A stretch of 55,904 nucleotides of DNA from an uncultured Oceanospirillales bacterium (GTDB taxonomy: Bacteria; Pseudomonadota; Gammaproteobacteria; Pseudomonadales; Endozoicomonadaceae): the NCBI GenBank assembly GCA_947040555.1, contig CAMRBW010000007.1:1-55904 (forward strand), written 5' to 3'. Every line of letters begins with the position of its first letter. The stretch's first letter is position 1. The translations under genes were made by a program, and so were the position numbers. Below, piece after piece: positions 34,806-44,097 of this stretch. The notes under the pieces were generated by a model. That model was not told the DNA's origin. It saw only the letters and a list, made by a program, of their open reading frames with translations, and did no database searches.

Positions 34806-35357
34806 ATGAGCAAGTACCTCTATGCGACGGTTTATGAGGAATTTACCGGTTTGAAACCCCCAGAGCCTACGGACAATAAACAACGCCGCAAGCGTGGTTA
34901 CGGCCACCCTTATCGTATGCGTCTGAACATGCAGGAAGACGTAGAGATCAAACAGAAAAAGCCGGAACGCAGAAATCAGTTTGGTCAGCCAATAGCCTCT
35001 CGTAAAAATAGGGAAGAGCCTCAGTCCGAAGAGTCCGAGTACAAAGAAAACCAGTACAAAGAGAGTCAGCACAGAGAGAGTCAGCACAAAGAAAACCAGT
35101 ACAAAGAAAACCAGCCGACACCACAGTTCAATGCCGGTCAAAAGGCACGCGAAGAACGTAGATACCATTCCGGTTTCAACAGCAATCGTATGATGGACGG
35201 CAATGGTATCCAAGGCCATTCTCCGCTTATGGTTATGCCGACGGAGAAAAGTAATTCTGCCGCTCCCAAGGTGACTTACAAAAAACGTCGTGCATTTAGC
35301 CTTGATGTACAGAATGAAGAGCAGGAAGCCTCATCATCAGACAAGAAGGCTTATTAG
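34806..35357 (+). CDS. Low-complexity, highly charged protein of unknown function
   Basis: A 183-aa protein starting at the ATG at 34806, which has GGAGG upstream; the longer frame has no such site. It is rich in Lys, Arg, Glu, Gln and Asn, has almost no hydrophobic core and is probably disordered. The centre holds five pentapeptide repeats (YKENQ, YKESQ, HRESQ, HKENQ, YKENQ) encoded by a 15-bp tandem repeat at 35040-35114. The N-terminus MSKYLYATVYEEFTG is the only ordered-looking part. An RNA- or DNA-associated role could be guessed from the charge, but there is no direct evidence. Confidence 0.65.
   Translation: MSKYLYATVYEEFTGLKPPEPTDNKQRRKRGYGHPYRMRLNMQEDVEIKQKKPERRNQFGQPIASRKNREEPQSEESEYKENQYKESQHRESQHKENQYKENQPTPQFNAGQKAREERRYHSGFNSNRMMDGNGIQGHSPLMVMPTEKSNSAAPKVTYKKRRAFSLDVQNEEQEASSSDKKAY
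35040..35114 (+). repeat. In-frame 15-bp tandem repeat, five copies
   Basis: The repeat encodes five (Y/H)(K/R)E(N/S)Q units inside the orphan at 34806. Copies differ by a few bases, mostly changing amino acids. Confidence 0.85.
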
Positions 35358-35385
35358 CCGGTGGAGCAGGCTCTCACTGGGGGAG

Positions 35386-36696
35386 TTAGCCTGCCGTGAC
35401 GGTGACGTATTTGATTATCACTCCGGCAGCGACAGCTGAACCGATAACGCCAGCTACATTTGGTCCCATAGCGTGCATTAACAGATAGTTGTGAGGATTA
35501 GCCTCCAGTCCCAATTTGTTGGACACCCGTGCCGCCATGGGAACAGCAGAGACACCAGCAGAGCCTATTAGCGGATTGATCCTGTTGTTGCCGAACAGGT
35601 TCATCAGTTTTGCCATCAATATCCCGGTCGCAGTGCCAATACAGAATGCCACGACTCCCAGAGCTAGAATGCCAAGGGTTTCTACCTGCAGAAATTTGTC
35701 GGCCACAAGTTTGGAACCAACCGCAAGCCCGAGGAAAATGGTCACAATGTTGATCAGGGCATTCTGGGCAGTATCAGATAGGCGATCAACGACACCAGAC
35801 TCACGCATCAGGTTACCAAAGCAGAACATGCCCAGCAGAGGAGCAGCGTTAGGCAGTAGCAGTGCGACCAGTACCAGTAGTAGCAAGGGAAAGACGATCT
35901 TCTCGGATTTGCTGACAGGGCGCAGCTGTTCCATTTCGATAGCCCGTTCCTGTTCGCTGGTCAGCGCTCTCATAATTGGTGGCTGGATCAGTGGTACCAG
36001 AGCCATGTAAGAGTATGCGGCTACGGTAATAGCGCCCAGCAATTCCGGAGCGAGAATGCTGGATACGTAAATGGCTGTCGGCCCATCCGCGCCTCCGATA
36101 ATGCCAATGGCTGCCGCTTGAGTGATAGAGAAGTCCATCCATCCCAGCGCTGTCAGGCCTGTTGCACCGAGCACTGTCGCAAAGATACCAAACTGGGCCG
36201 CAGCACCAAGAAACAGCGTTCGCGGATTTGCCAATAGCGGACCAAGGTCCGTCATTGCGCCTACACCCATGAAAATCACCAGCGGTGCAACGCCACTGGC
36301 AATCGTTACGGAATAGAAGCTGTAGAGCATACCGTTGCTGAAGTTAAGATCAGCCGCCAGATTATTAGCCGCCGACTGAACACTGGAAGGGGCGTTGTAG
36401 TACACATCCAGTAACTGCTTAACAGTTTCAAACTGCACCCCGAGCAGGGATGCAAGTTGATCAATGTACGCCGGTGTATGACTATGAGCCAACTGTTCAA
36501 CGGCACTGTAGGCCAGTCCCGCCTCTGGGATATTGGCCAGAATACAGCCGAAACCGATCGGTATCAGCAGCAGCGGCTCAAAGTTTTTGCGAATGGCAAG
36601 GAACAACAGCACAAAACCCACGGCCATCATTATGGCTGAAGGGAGTGTGATGTTCGCAAGGCCGGAACCATTCCACAGGGCTATCAACTTATCCAT
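35386..36696 (-). CDS. oadB: Oxaloacetate decarboxylase beta subunit (Na+ pump)
   Basis: A 436-aa membrane subunit that decarboxylates carboxybiotin and exports Na+. It has the conserved [13 protein letters not shown] with the key Asp, [18 protein letters not shown], and [18 protein letters not shown] near the C-terminus. There are about nine to eleven membrane segments. Three ATG codons in a row begin the gene; the third (36694-36696) is six bases from AAGGAG, so I chose it. It is five to eleven bases after oadA. Compare the glutaconyl- and methylmalonyl-CoA decarboxylase beta chains, which are close relatives; the OadA partner decides for oxaloacetate. Confidence 0.95.
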   Translation of the reverse strand: MDKLIALWNGSGLANITLPSAIMMAVGFVLLFLAIRKNFEPLLLIPIGFGCILANIPEAGLAYSAVEQLAHSHTPAYIDQLASLLGVQFETVKQLLDVYYNAPSSVQSAANNLAADLNFSNGMLYSFYSVTIASGVAPLVIFMGVGAMTDLGPLLANPRTLFLGAAAQFGIFATVLGATGLTALGWMDFSITQAAAIGIIGGADGPTAIYVSSILAPELLGAITVAAYSYMALVPLIQPPIMRALTSEQERAIEMEQLRPVSKSEKIVFPLLLLVLVALLLPNAAPLLGMFCFGNLMRESGVVDRLSDTAQNALINIVTIFLGLAVGSKLVADKFLQVETLGILALGVVAFCIGTATGILMAKLMNLFGNNRINPLIGSAGVSAVPMAARVSNKLGLEANPHNYLLMHAMGPNVAGVIGSAVAAGVIIKYVTVTAG

Positions 36697-36707
36697 CATC
36701 ATCTCCT

Positions 36708-38498
36708 TCAGGCCAGAGTCAGCAAAGCATCACCGACTGCAACACGGTCACCTTCCTGCACCGATATCTGGATAACCGTACCACCCTTGGGGGTTCGTAC
36801 TTCCGTCTCCATTTTCATGGCTTCGAGAGTAACGACCACATCCTCTGCCTGAATTTTCTGACCAGGTCGTACATGCACCTTCCAGATATTCCCTGCCAAC
36901 GGTGCGGGTAATGGTTCGCCATCAGTTGTAGGTGTTGCCGCCGATTCGGTCGCCTCAATGCTCGCAGAAACGGGCTTGATACCGGTAATATCACCGCCTT
37001 CGGCCACTGATACTACAAACTCAGAGCCATTGACGTTTACGGTATAAACTTCTGGTTTACCGGTATTACAGGCAACCATTTCCAGACCGGTTGGTACTGG
37101 CTCAAAGGCATCAGGATTGCCGCGATTCTCAAGAAACCGGTAGCCAATCTGGGGAAACATGGCCACAGTCAGAACATCATCGACAGGATCGTCTGCAAGT
37201 TTGATCGCTCTGGTTTTAGCTTCAGCGAATACTTCCTGTTCCAGTCGGTCGATTTCGGGCGGGAGCAGGTCCGCGGGACGACAGGTGACCGGCTTATCTC
37301 CATCCAGAACCTGTGCCTGCAGTTCGATATTGAACGACGTAGGTGCTGCACCATACTCTCCTTTTAAGATGCCCTTAGTCTCTTTGGAGATGACCTTATA
37401 ACGCGCGCCGGACAATACGTTCAGAACCGCTTGAGTACCAACAATCTGGGAGGTTGGCGTTACTAACGGAATGTAACCGAGATCTTCACGAATTCGGGGG
37501 ATCTCCTGCAATACCTGATCAAACTTGTCTGCTGCTCCCTGCTCCTTCAGCTGATTCTCCATATTGGTCAGCATACCGCCGGGGACCTGAGAGATAAGGA
37601 TGCGGGAGTCTACCCCGCGAAGAGACCCTTCAAATTGGGCGTACTTTTTTCGTATGGTACGAAAGTAGGCGGCAACGTTCTCCAGTGTTTCGATAGCCAG
37701 GCCGGTATCGCGATCGGTGCCTTGCAAGGCGGCAACGATAGATTCTGTGGGGGAGTGACCATAGGTCATAGACATGGATGAGATCGCGGTATCGACCCGG
37801 TCTATGCCGGCCTCGATCGCTTTCAGCAGCGTCATAGATGAGAGACCGGCTGTCGCATGACAATGGAGCTGAATTTCAAGATCAGTCTCTTGTTTTAGAC
37901 GGGAGACCAGTTCATAGGCATCGTAAGGTGTCAGAATACCCGCCATATCCTTGATGCAGAGTGAGTCGGCTTCCAGATCTTCGATCTGTTTGGCCAGCTG
38001 AATCCAGTTGTTCATGGTGTGTACGGGGCTGGTGGTGTAGGAGAGAGTTCCCTGCGCGTGGGCACCCTGTTTTTTTACTGCGGCCATCGCCTGCTTGAGA
38101 TTACGTGGGTCATTCATGGCATCAAAGACCCGGAACACATCGATGCCGTTGGCAACCGCACGCTCAACAAAGCGATCAACGACATCATCCGCATAATGGC
38201 GATACCCCAGCAGGTTCTGACCTCTCAATAGCATCTGCTGTTTGGTTTTGGGCATGGCTTTTTTCAGCTCACGCAGACGCTGCCAGGGATCTTCTCCAAG
38301 AAAACGAATACAGCTGTCGAAGGTTGCTCCTCCCCAGCTCTCCAGAGACCAGTAGCCAATATCATCCAGTGTTGCTGCTATTGGCAGCATATCGTCAAGG
38401 CGCAGACGGGTAGCAAACAAGGATTGGTGGGCATCACGTAGCACGACATCGGTGATGCCAAGCGGCATGCTATTGGTTTTGACATCAGGGGTGCTCAT
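36708..38498 (-). CDS. oadA: Oxaloacetate decarboxylase alpha subunit
   Basis: A 596-aa biotin-containing carboxyltransferase that moves CO2 from oxaloacetate to biotin. The N-terminal barrel has [14 protein letters not shown] and LHCHATAGL (metal-binding His pair). The C-terminal biotinyl domain has the EAMKMET biotin site near residue 560, preceded by a Pro/Ala/Thr linker. It sits between oadG and oadB and its start has GGAG at slightly long spacing. The pump couples oxaloacetate breakdown to Na+ export. Confidence 0.96.
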   Translation of the reverse strand: MSTPDVKTNSMPLGITDVVLRDAHQSLFATRLRLDDMLPIAATLDDIGYWSLESWGGATFDSCIRFLGEDPWQRLRELKKAMPKTKQQMLLRGQNLLGYRHYADDVVDRFVERAVANGIDVFRVFDAMNDPRNLKQAMAAVKKQGAHAQGTLSYTTSPVHTMNNWIQLAKQIEDLEADSLCIKDMAGILTPYDAYELVSRLKQETDLEIQLHCHATAGLSSMTLLKAIEAGIDRVDTAISSMSMTYGHSPTESIVAALQGTDRDTGLAIETLENVAAYFRTIRKKYAQFEGSLRGVDSRILISQVPGGMLTNMENQLKEQGAADKFDQVLQEIPRIREDLGYIPLVTPTSQIVGTQAVLNVLSGARYKVISKETKGILKGEYGAAPTSFNIELQAQVLDGDKPVTCRPADLLPPEIDRLEQEVFAEAKTRAIKLADDPVDDVLTVAMFPQIGYRFLENRGNPDAFEPVPTGLEMVACNTGKPEVYTVNVNGSEFVVSVAEGGDITGIKPVSASIEATESAATPTTDGEPLPAPLAGNIWKVHVRPGQKIQAEDVVVTLEAMKMETEVRTPKGGTVIQISVQEGDRVAVGDALLTLA

Positions 38499-38540
38499 TT
38501 TTATTGTTCTCCGGAGATTACGGCAACCAGCGTTTAGTGC

Positions 38541-38798
38541 TCAGGGGCGATGGGCACGGTGCTGGCGCACAGCTTCGTTAATCGCCGCCAGTACGATGGG
38601 GTCAACCATAAGATCGTCTTTAGTAACGTGAGCTTTTGAGGGAGGATGGGCCGGTTCCGGTTTATCGGAGGTAAACCTCAGTATGACTACAGACATCAGT
38701 CTGGTAGCAATAACCAGAATAGTCAGAAATACAAAAACAAAGCCCATACCAAACAACATAAGCGACAGACCTTCATTGATCAGTTCCGGTTGGGACAT
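38541..38798 (-). CDS. oadG: Oxaloacetate decarboxylase gamma subunit
   Basis: An 85-aa protein with one N-terminal membrane helix (LMLFGMGFVFVFLTILVIAT) and a cytoplasmic tail. The tail ends in INEAVRQHRAHRP, a family-typical end with His residues for zinc. It assembles the alpha and beta subunits. It is the first gene of oadGAB. GAGGG lies five bases before the ATG; the upstream region is a 17-bp tandem repeat. Confidence 0.9.
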   Translation of the reverse strand: MSQPELINEGLSLMLFGMGFVFVFLTILVIATRLMSVVILRFTSDKPEPAHPPSKAHVTKDDLMVDPIVLAAINEAVRQHRAHRP

Positions 38799-38808
38799 AG
38801 CACCCTCT

Positions 38809-38910
38809 GTTCTGGTTATTATGCGGTTCTGGTTATTATGTCGTTCTGGTTATTATGTCGTTCTGGTTATTATGTCGTTCTGGTTATTATGCTGTTCTGG
38901 TTATTATGCC
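38809..38910. repeat. Tandem repeat, 17 bp x 6, upstream of oadG
   Basis: Units gttctggttattatgtc begin at 38809, 38826, 38843, 38860, 38877 and 38894, differing only in the last two bases. The array starts 11 bases upstream of the oadG ATG, so it takes up the leader or promoter of oadGAB. It has no spacers and is not CRISPR. Confidence 0.93.
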
Positions 38911-39102
38911 GTTCCAGACAGGCTTGATAAGTGCCTGTTCGACGACGTTTTATCTTTATTAACGGCTGTTTATAAGAGCTGAGCCTGAAATCTATTCTAC
39001 AGAATCGCTCTGATCAGGCAATAAACGTCACAAATACCAGCTAGCATTTTACCATGGCCGCGCTTACGATTACCGCCCCTTTTCCGACCTCATTGTTGCC
39101 CT

Positions 39103-40107
39103 GTGAAAATCACTCTTGCCCCAATGGAGGGCGTTGCCGACTACCTGACCCGCCAGTTGATTACCGGCACCAGCGGTTATGATCTCTGTGTCACTGAATT
39201 TATTCGAGTGACCGACACCCTTTATCCTGAAAGTGTCTTTTATCGTCTCTGTCCAGAGCTTCGTCATGGCAGCCAGACGCTTGGTGGCACGCCTGTGCAT
39301 GTCCAGTTTCTTGGTAATCATGCCACCCTGATGGCTGAGAATGCCTGCAAAGTGGTGGAGCTTGGCGCGAAAGGCGTTGATATCAACTTCGGTTGTCCTG
39401 CCAAGACGGTGAATCGACATAAAGGGGGCGCAGCGCTGCTGAAAGAGCCGGAAATCATTTACGAATTGGTACACACCATTCGTAAACAGGTGCCGTCCCA
39501 TATTCCGGTGACCGCTAAAATGCGACTGGGTTTTGATGATGCCGATCAGGCTCTGGAGATTGCCCTTGGTATTGAAGCGGCTGGTGCTGATGGTCTGACT
39601 ATTCATGCGCGCACCCGCAAAGAGGGTTATCGCCCACCCGCCCACTGGGACAAGTTGGCGGAGATACGTCAACAGCTCTCTATTCCCCTGACCGCTAATG
39701 GTGAAATCTGGACGGTGGATGACTATCACCGCTGTCGTGCAATCAGCACCTGTGACGATGTGATGATTGGCCGTGCTGCTGTCGCCCGTCCGTGGCTGGC
39801 CTGTGCGATCAAAGCTTCTCAAAATAAAGCCTTTCAAGATAAGGACGGCAAGGAAAGCTGTTCCTCTATCGATACCTGGCAGAACACCATAGGGATACTG
39901 GAAAAATTTGTTGATACTGTGACCAGTATTCCCGAAGAGGAAATACATCTCTATGGTATCTCCAACCAGAAGCGTTATCTGGGCGATCGCATCAAACAGT
40001 GGCTGCGTATGATGACGAAGGGACATCAGGAGGCTTCCGTTCTGTTTGATGCAGTGAAACGACAAAACTGCATACAAACTATTTTGACTGAACTGAAAGC
40101 CGCCTGA
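39103..40107 (+). CDS. dusC: tRNA-dihydrouridine(16) synthase
   Basis: A 334-aa FMN enzyme that reduces U16 of tRNAs to dihydrouridine. The start is GTG (39103-39105) with KITLAPMEGVADYLTRQLI, the DusC-type opening. INFGCPAKTVNRHKGGAALL holds the catalytic Cys, and LTIHARTRKEGYRPPAHW and NGEIWTVDDY are conserved. The length and DLCVTEFIRV block place it in DusC rather than DusA or DusB. A long minus-strand frame over this gene is a shadow. Confidence 0.93.
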   Translation: MKITLAPMEGVADYLTRQLITGTSGYDLCVTEFIRVTDTLYPESVFYRLCPELRHGSQTLGGTPVHVQFLGNHATLMAENACKVVELGAKGVDINFGCPAKTVNRHKGGAALLKEPEIIYELVHTIRKQVPSHIPVTAKMRLGFDDADQALEIALGIEAAGADGLTIHARTRKEGYRPPAHWDKLAEIRQQLSIPLTANGEIWTVDDYHRCRAISTCDDVMIGRAAVARPWLACAIKASQNKAFQDKDGKESCSSIDTWQNTIGILEKFVDTVTSIPEEEIHLYGISNQKRYLGDRIKQWLRMMTKGHQEASVLFDAVKRQNCIQTILTELKAA

Positions 40108-40141
40108 TGAATTGTCATGCAGCCATGCAAAAGGAGAAGGT

Positions 40142-41413
40142 ATGACTGACAAAGAATCTGGTCGCAAGCGGACCGATAAACCATGGCTGCAGTCTATTTC
40201 GGCAATACAGCACGACCGGACGGCTATTGTTATTGGTGCCGGTATGGCGGGAGCGGCAACGGCACGGTCGCTGGCTGAACGGGGTTGGCAGGTAACGGTG
40301 CTGGATAAACATCCGCAACCGGCGCGGGAGGCTTCGGGCAACCCCCAGGGGATGCTTTATACCCGTCTCTCGCCCAATCCGACGCCGCTGACGCAGTTGG
40401 TGATTCAGGGTTACCGCCATACCCTGAATTTGCTGCAACAGGCACCTGAGGAGATCTACCAGCTTTGTGGTCTGGTGCAGTTGCCGGACTCTGAGAAAGA
40501 GAAAATTCGCCAACAGAAGCTGGTGGACTGTGGACGTTATCAGGCCTTGATGGAGGGGATGACCGCCGCACAGTTGACGGCGAAGGCTGGTATTACTGTT
40601 GAACAGGATGGACTGTTCTTTCCTGACGGTGGCTGGCTGAAACCGCCGGCTTTTGTCGGCTGGCTGCTGGAACACGACAATATCCGTTTTCAGGGTGACA
40701 GCGAGGTTAAAACGCTTCATAAAGTTAACGACAGTTGGCAACTTACCATGGCCGACAATCGAACTTTAAGTACAACAGTTGTCGTTATTGCCTGTGGTCA
40801 CCATACCAGCACATTGGCACAGACCAAACATCTGCCTTTGAAAGCGATCAGAGGTCAGGTCACTGTGGTGCCGGCAACGGAGCAGAGCATGGCGTTGCGA
40901 ACCGTTGTCTGTGAAGATGGCTATATCGCACCGGCAAGTAACGGCAAGCATACCCTTGGTGCGACCTTCCATTTTGATGATCCGGACCAAAGCTGTCGTG
41001 CCAGTGATCACCAGCTTAATCTGGATAATATCGCCAATTTTGCTCCGGCACTGGCGGAGATGCTCAACTTCAGTGATCTGGATACAAATAAGCTAGAAGG
41101 AAAAACCGGGTATCGCTGTACGACACCGGACTATCTTCCGATGGTCGGTCCGCTGATGGATGCAGATCTTTTCAGGGAGAGATTTGCTGCTCTGGCCAGG
41201 AACGCCAAAACCAGAGTTGAAGAAGAGATACCTTGGCTGGATGGGCTTTATATCAATACCGGTCATGGCTCCCGCGGGCTGATTACCGCGCCACTGTCCG
41301 GTGACATTGTCGCCAGCCAAATTTGTGGCGCACCCGCACCGATACCGGCAGAGTTGAGTGCTGAACTGCACCCCGGTCGTTTTCTTGCCAGAGAACTGAT
41401 CCGGGGGCGTTAA
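40142..41413 (+). CDS. mnmC: FAD-dependent cmnm5U34 oxidoreductase, MnmC C-domain only
   Basis: A 423-aa protein that matches the second domain of MnmC, which removes the carboxymethyl group from cmnm5(s2)U34 in tRNA to give nm5(s2)U. The FAD motif is AIVIGAGMAGAATARSLAERG near residue 30. REASGNPQGMLYTRLS and the C-terminal NTGHGSRGLITAPLSGDIVA are typical. The first domain (methyltransferase) of the usual 660-aa bifunctional MnmC is absent and the start has its own AGGAG site, so this is a natural single-domain form. It follows dusC closely; both modify tRNA. Confidence 0.9.
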   Translation: MTDKESGRKRTDKPWLQSISAIQHDRTAIVIGAGMAGAATARSLAERGWQVTVLDKHPQPAREASGNPQGMLYTRLSPNPTPLTQLVIQGYRHTLNLLQQAPEEIYQLCGLVQLPDSEKEKIRQQKLVDCGRYQALMEGMTAAQLTAKAGITVEQDGLFFPDGGWLKPPAFVGWLLEHDNIRFQGDSEVKTLHKVNDSWQLTMADNRTLSTTVVVIACGHHTSTLAQTKHLPLKAIRGQVTVVPATEQSMALRTVVCEDGYIAPASNGKHTLGATFHFDDPDQSCRASDHQLNLDNIANFAPALAEMLNFSDLDTNKLEGKTGYRCTTPDYLPMVGPLMDADLFRERFAALARNAKTRVEEEIPWLDGLYINTGHGSRGLITAPLSGDIVASQICGAPAPIPAELSAELHPGRFLARELIRGR

Positions 41414-41428
41414 ATTCCCTGCCTGGGC

Positions 41429-42055
41429 TTAAATGGGACAGCTCACACCTGTGCCTTTTAGTCCGCAATAGCCATTGGGGTTACGGGCGAGGTATTGCTG
41501 GTGGTAGTTTTCGGCGTAATAAAATCTGTCCAGAGATTCTATCTCTGTTGTTATCTGCCCCAGACCACTACGGGTGAGACTGTTCTGGAACGCTTCGAGG
41601 CTCTCTTTGGCTTGTTGTTTTTGTGCGGGAGAGGTAGCGAATATCGCAGAACGGTATTGAGTGCCAATATCATTGCCTTGTCGCATACCCTGAGTCGGGT
41701 CGTGTTGCTCCCAGAACAGGGTTAGCAGTTGTTGGTAAGAGATAATGGCTGGATCAAAGATCACCCGAACAGCCTCTGTGTGTCCGGTCTTGCCTGTGCA
41801 GACTTGTTCATAGGAAGGATTGGTCGTGTAGCCACCGGAATAGCCAACCATGGTCAGATAAATACCATCTTGCTTCCAAAACAGACGTTCAACACCCCAG
41901 AAGCAGCCCATGGCAAATACGGCTTCAGCCATATTTTCCGGCCAGGGTGGTAGCAGGCTGCGACCAAAAACAACATGGTCATCTGTAATTGCTATGGCTT
42001 GCTCTGTTCCGGGGAGTGCTTGCCCGGCACTGATCATCTCTGTTTTACCAGCCAT
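41429..42055 (-). CDS. msrA: Peptide methionine sulfoxide reductase MsrA
   Basis: A 208-aa enzyme that repairs methionine-S-sulfoxide. The active site is GCFWG near residue 50, in [42 protein letters not shown] and the C-terminal [14 protein letters not shown], with a resolving Cys, are diagnostic. The N-terminal 40 residues match the extension of proteobacterial MsrA. It is convergent with mnmC, the stops being 15 bases apart. Confidence 0.95.
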   Translation of the reverse strand: MAGKTEMISAGQALPGTEQAIAITDDHVVFGRSLLPPWPENMAEAVFAMGCFWGVERLFWKQDGIYLTMVGYSGGYTTNPSYEQVCTGKTGHTEAVRVIFDPAIISYQQLLTLFWEQHDPTQGMRQGNDIGTQYRSAIFATSPAQKQQAKESLEAFQNSLTRSGLGQITTEIESLDRFYYAENYHQQYLARNPNGYCGLKGTGVSCPI

Positions 42056-42076
42056 CGATCAACTCCTTTAATAACT

Positions 42077-42940
42077 TCAGGGTCTGCCAGAACCGGCCGC
42101 AGGGCTCTGTTCAAGCAGTGCAGGAAAGGTTTCCATAACCAGTGCCGGATCGAGCCGGACATTGCCCCAGTTTACCCGCCAGTCCAGATGCGCACCTGTT
42201 ACACGACCGGTGGCACCGACTTCAGCGATTTTCTGGCCTTGCTTTACGACTTCTCCCTTTTTCACCAGTAGTTTGCTCAAGTGAAGAAACGTGGTGTTTA
42301 CGCCCATGCCGTGATCAACAATAACTGTGCCACCAGAGTAGTACATATCGGGATGGGCCAACACCACCTTGCCACTGGCAGGAGCCTGCACCGGCGCTCC
42401 AACCGGAGCGGCATAGTCCAGGCCGTAATGAGGGTTACGGGGCTTGTCATTAAAGTAGCGCTGGCTGCCGTAGACGCCAGTGACCGGGCCCTCTGCCGGT
42501 TTTGTAAATCCCTGCAGGAAATGGGTAGTCTCGGTTCTGATTGAGCGCGCTTTGCCGATCTGGCGATTATCCTCGCGAATACGCTCAAGACGGCTCTCCG
42601 GTGGGGTGACATACTTTCCTTCTACGCCCTCTATACGTTGGATGTCGTATTTTCTGGACGACAACTTCAGTGTATGGGTAGCTTCCTTGCCGTCCGGCGT
42701 ATGAATGGTGTAACTCTGGTTCAATTCTGCATCGCGGCCAAAGCCGATAACAAAGTGCCCGCTGTCGGAAACCATAACAGGTTTACCGTTATAAACGACT
42801 TTGCTTTGTTTTGCTGTTTTCCCAAGGTAGAGACTCCCCTGTGTCAGTGTGGGAGCCTGGGACCAGGCCAATGCCGGAATGATCAATGTCAGTACCGGAA
42901 CTTGAAGCAAACGAAATAGACTCTGTGGAAACCTGAGCAT
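42077..42940 (-). CDS. M23-family metallopeptidase, exported
   Basis: A 287-aa protein with a signal peptide (LFRLLQVPVLTLIIPALAWSQA). The C-terminal M23 (LytM) domain covers about residues 160-280. The zinc ligands are likely in NPHYGLDYAAPVG (His and Asp) and HLDWRVNWG (His). It should cut peptide cross-links in peptidoglycan, acting in the periplasm. The start is the ATG at 42938-42940; 64 codons upstream are open but run through the 14-bp repeat and have no AUG with a good ribosome site. It lies 21 bases after msrA stops being needed for either, so co-transcription with msrA from this promoter is likely. Confidence 0.88.
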   Translation of the reverse strand: MLRFPQSLFRLLQVPVLTLIIPALAWSQAPTLTQGSLYLGKTAKQSKVVYNGKPVMVSDSGHFVIGFGRDAELNQSYTIHTPDGKEATHTLKLSSRKYDIQRIEGVEGKYVTPPESRLERIREDNRQIGKARSIRTETTHFLQGFTKPAEGPVTGVYGSQRYFNDKPRNPHYGLDYAAPVGAPVQAPASGKVVLAHPDMYYSGGTVIVDHGMGVNTTFLHLSKLLVKKGEVVKQGQKIAEVGATGRVTGAHLDWRVNWGNVRLDPALVMETFPALLEQSPAAGSGRP

Positions 42941-43020
42941 GGAACCCCTATGATCTAAGTAGAAGCGAATGAAAGTGTCTATATTAAAAAAATCATTTAC
43001 ATGACACCACTCATATGACA

Positions 43021-43080
43021 CAGCTTGTATGAAACAGCTTGTATGAAACAGCTTGTATGAAACAGCATGTATGAAACAGC
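43021..43080. repeat. Tandem repeat, 14 bp x 4 with partial ends
   Basis: cagcttgtatgaaa begins at 43021, 43035 and 43049; a variant (cagcatgtatgaaa) follows at 43063, and a partial copy at 43077. It lies between the divergent M23 and small membrane protein genes. Confidence 0.9.
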
Positions 43081-43116
43081 ATGACACGAAAAGGGGTTGC
43101 CCCTGAGGAGACTGCC

Positions 43117-43251
43117 TTGGAAACGACAACAACGTTGGTGAACATTATTCTCGGTTTTTCCCTGCTGTTCCCTATCCTTTACGGTGTGGGTCTGCTGGTG
43201 GGCATTATCCTGGGCCCGGAACCTTCACAGGATTCGCAGGAGCAGCGCTGA
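43117..43251 (+). CDS. Small single-pass membrane protein, 44 aa
   Basis: An open frame reads ETTTTLVNIILGFSLLFPIL, then YGVGLLVGIILGPEPSQDS and a polar end. A TTG at 43117 has GAGGAG eight bases upstream. The same frame also has an ATG at 43081 (56 aa in total), but that start lies in the repeat and lacks a ribosome binding site. One transmembrane helix is predicted by eye. It sits between the M23 peptidase and hemG genes. I do not recognise the family. Confidence 0.5.
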   Translation: METTTTLVNIILGFSLLFPILYGVGLLVGIILGPEPSQDSQEQR

Positions 43252-43332
43252 CCAAGTCCCTTCGGCAGTTTGCAGACCACTGCCGTTTATCTCCACGATA
43301 CCTATTCACGAAATGACACCTATTCACGACAT

Positions 43333-43878
43333 TTATAGCTTAATCGTCTTGCTCAGGTGAGCGACGTATCCCTGAGCAAAGGCGTTGACCTTATCCCAGT
43401 CGGTATACTCAATATCGACTGATGTATCTGTGCTGCCTCCGGTTATCTTCATAATCAGCTGGATCATCAACCGGTCGTACCATGGGTAACGGCTATATAA
43501 CAGTGCTCCGGCCAGCGCACCGCAATAACCGGGCTGCCAGGCGCTTTTTTTCAGAAACTTCTGCATGTAACGGTTGTTTTCCCGAGACTGTTTTTCTGGT
43601 TTGCGTGCGGTCAGGTTGACGCTGAAAAAGCCGTTAGGCAGTGCGGATAGCTGTCCATGGTTGCTGGCAATAAAGCGCTGGATACTTTTCAGGTGATGCC
43701 CATAACGGATAGGGGCGCCAATCAGTACCGACGTGTACCGGGATAGTTGTGGTTCCGATGTTTCAATATTTTTGAGTTCAACATGCAGACCGGATTCAGA
43801 CATATGCTGGCTGATGGCATCGGCAATTTTTTGAGTCTGACCATCGCGGGACGCAAACAAAATAAGGTGGGTTGACAC
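43333..43878 (-). CDS. hemG: Protoporphyrinogen oxidase, HemG type
   Basis: A 181-aa flavodoxin-like enzyme that oxidises protoporphyrinogen IX in haem synthesis using the quinone pool. FASRDGQTQKIADAIS is the FMN phosphate site. FFSVNLTARKPEKQSRENNRY is the HemG-specific long insert, and MIQLIMKITGGSTDTS and YTDWDKVNAFA end the family pattern. The start is GTG at 43876-43878, six bases after AGGAG. A TTG seven codons further up is less likely. Confidence 0.93.
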   Translation of the reverse strand: MSTHLILFASRDGQTQKIADAISQHMSESGLHVELKNIETSEPQLSRYTSVLIGAPIRYGHHLKSIQRFIASNHGQLSALPNGFFSVNLTARKPEKQSRENNRYMQKFLKKSAWQPGYCGALAGALLYSRYPWYDRLMIQLIMKITGGSTDTSVDIEYTDWDKVNAFAQGYVAHLSKTIKL

Positions 43879-43978
43879 AAATCTCTCCTGAAAAGGCAAT
43901 AACGCTGAAAACCACCCGGAGCGGGTATCGGCATCATAACGAGTGCGGTTGAAATCTGTCCAGAACTGAGGTGTGGCT

Positions 43979-44012
43979 GTCCTGAACCAAAGTGGTCCTG
44001 AACCAAAATGGT
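43979..44012. repeat. Tandem repeat, about 17 bp x 2
   Basis: gtcctgaaccaaagtg is followed by the near copy gtcctgaaccaaaatg, in the divergent hemG/nupC promoter region. Confidence 0.75.
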
Positions 44013-44097
44013 TACTGGTCTGTCGGCGTGATCCGAAAACAACACCTATAGTGAAACTCTGTTTCTGGTTATGTGATATCCGAGAGCTTTTCCTGCT

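Noticed and set aside
38809..38910. CRISPR array
   Set aside because: The 17-bp units follow each other without spacers, and no cas gene is present.
38805..38910. The six-copy array as a cluster of Ter sites for the Tus homologue
   Set aside because: It does not match the E. coli Ter core, and the 16-mer shared with the tus leader is about as likely by chance. Kept only as a remark.
39070..40341. A 423-codon open frame on the minus strand
   Set aside because: It lies opposite dusC and the start of mnmC, which have clear motifs and ribosome sites. Its product shows no family likeness.
42941..43132. N-terminal extension of the M23 peptidase
   Set aside because: It reads through the 14-bp tandem repeat, and the signal peptide begins at the later Met with a ribosome site.
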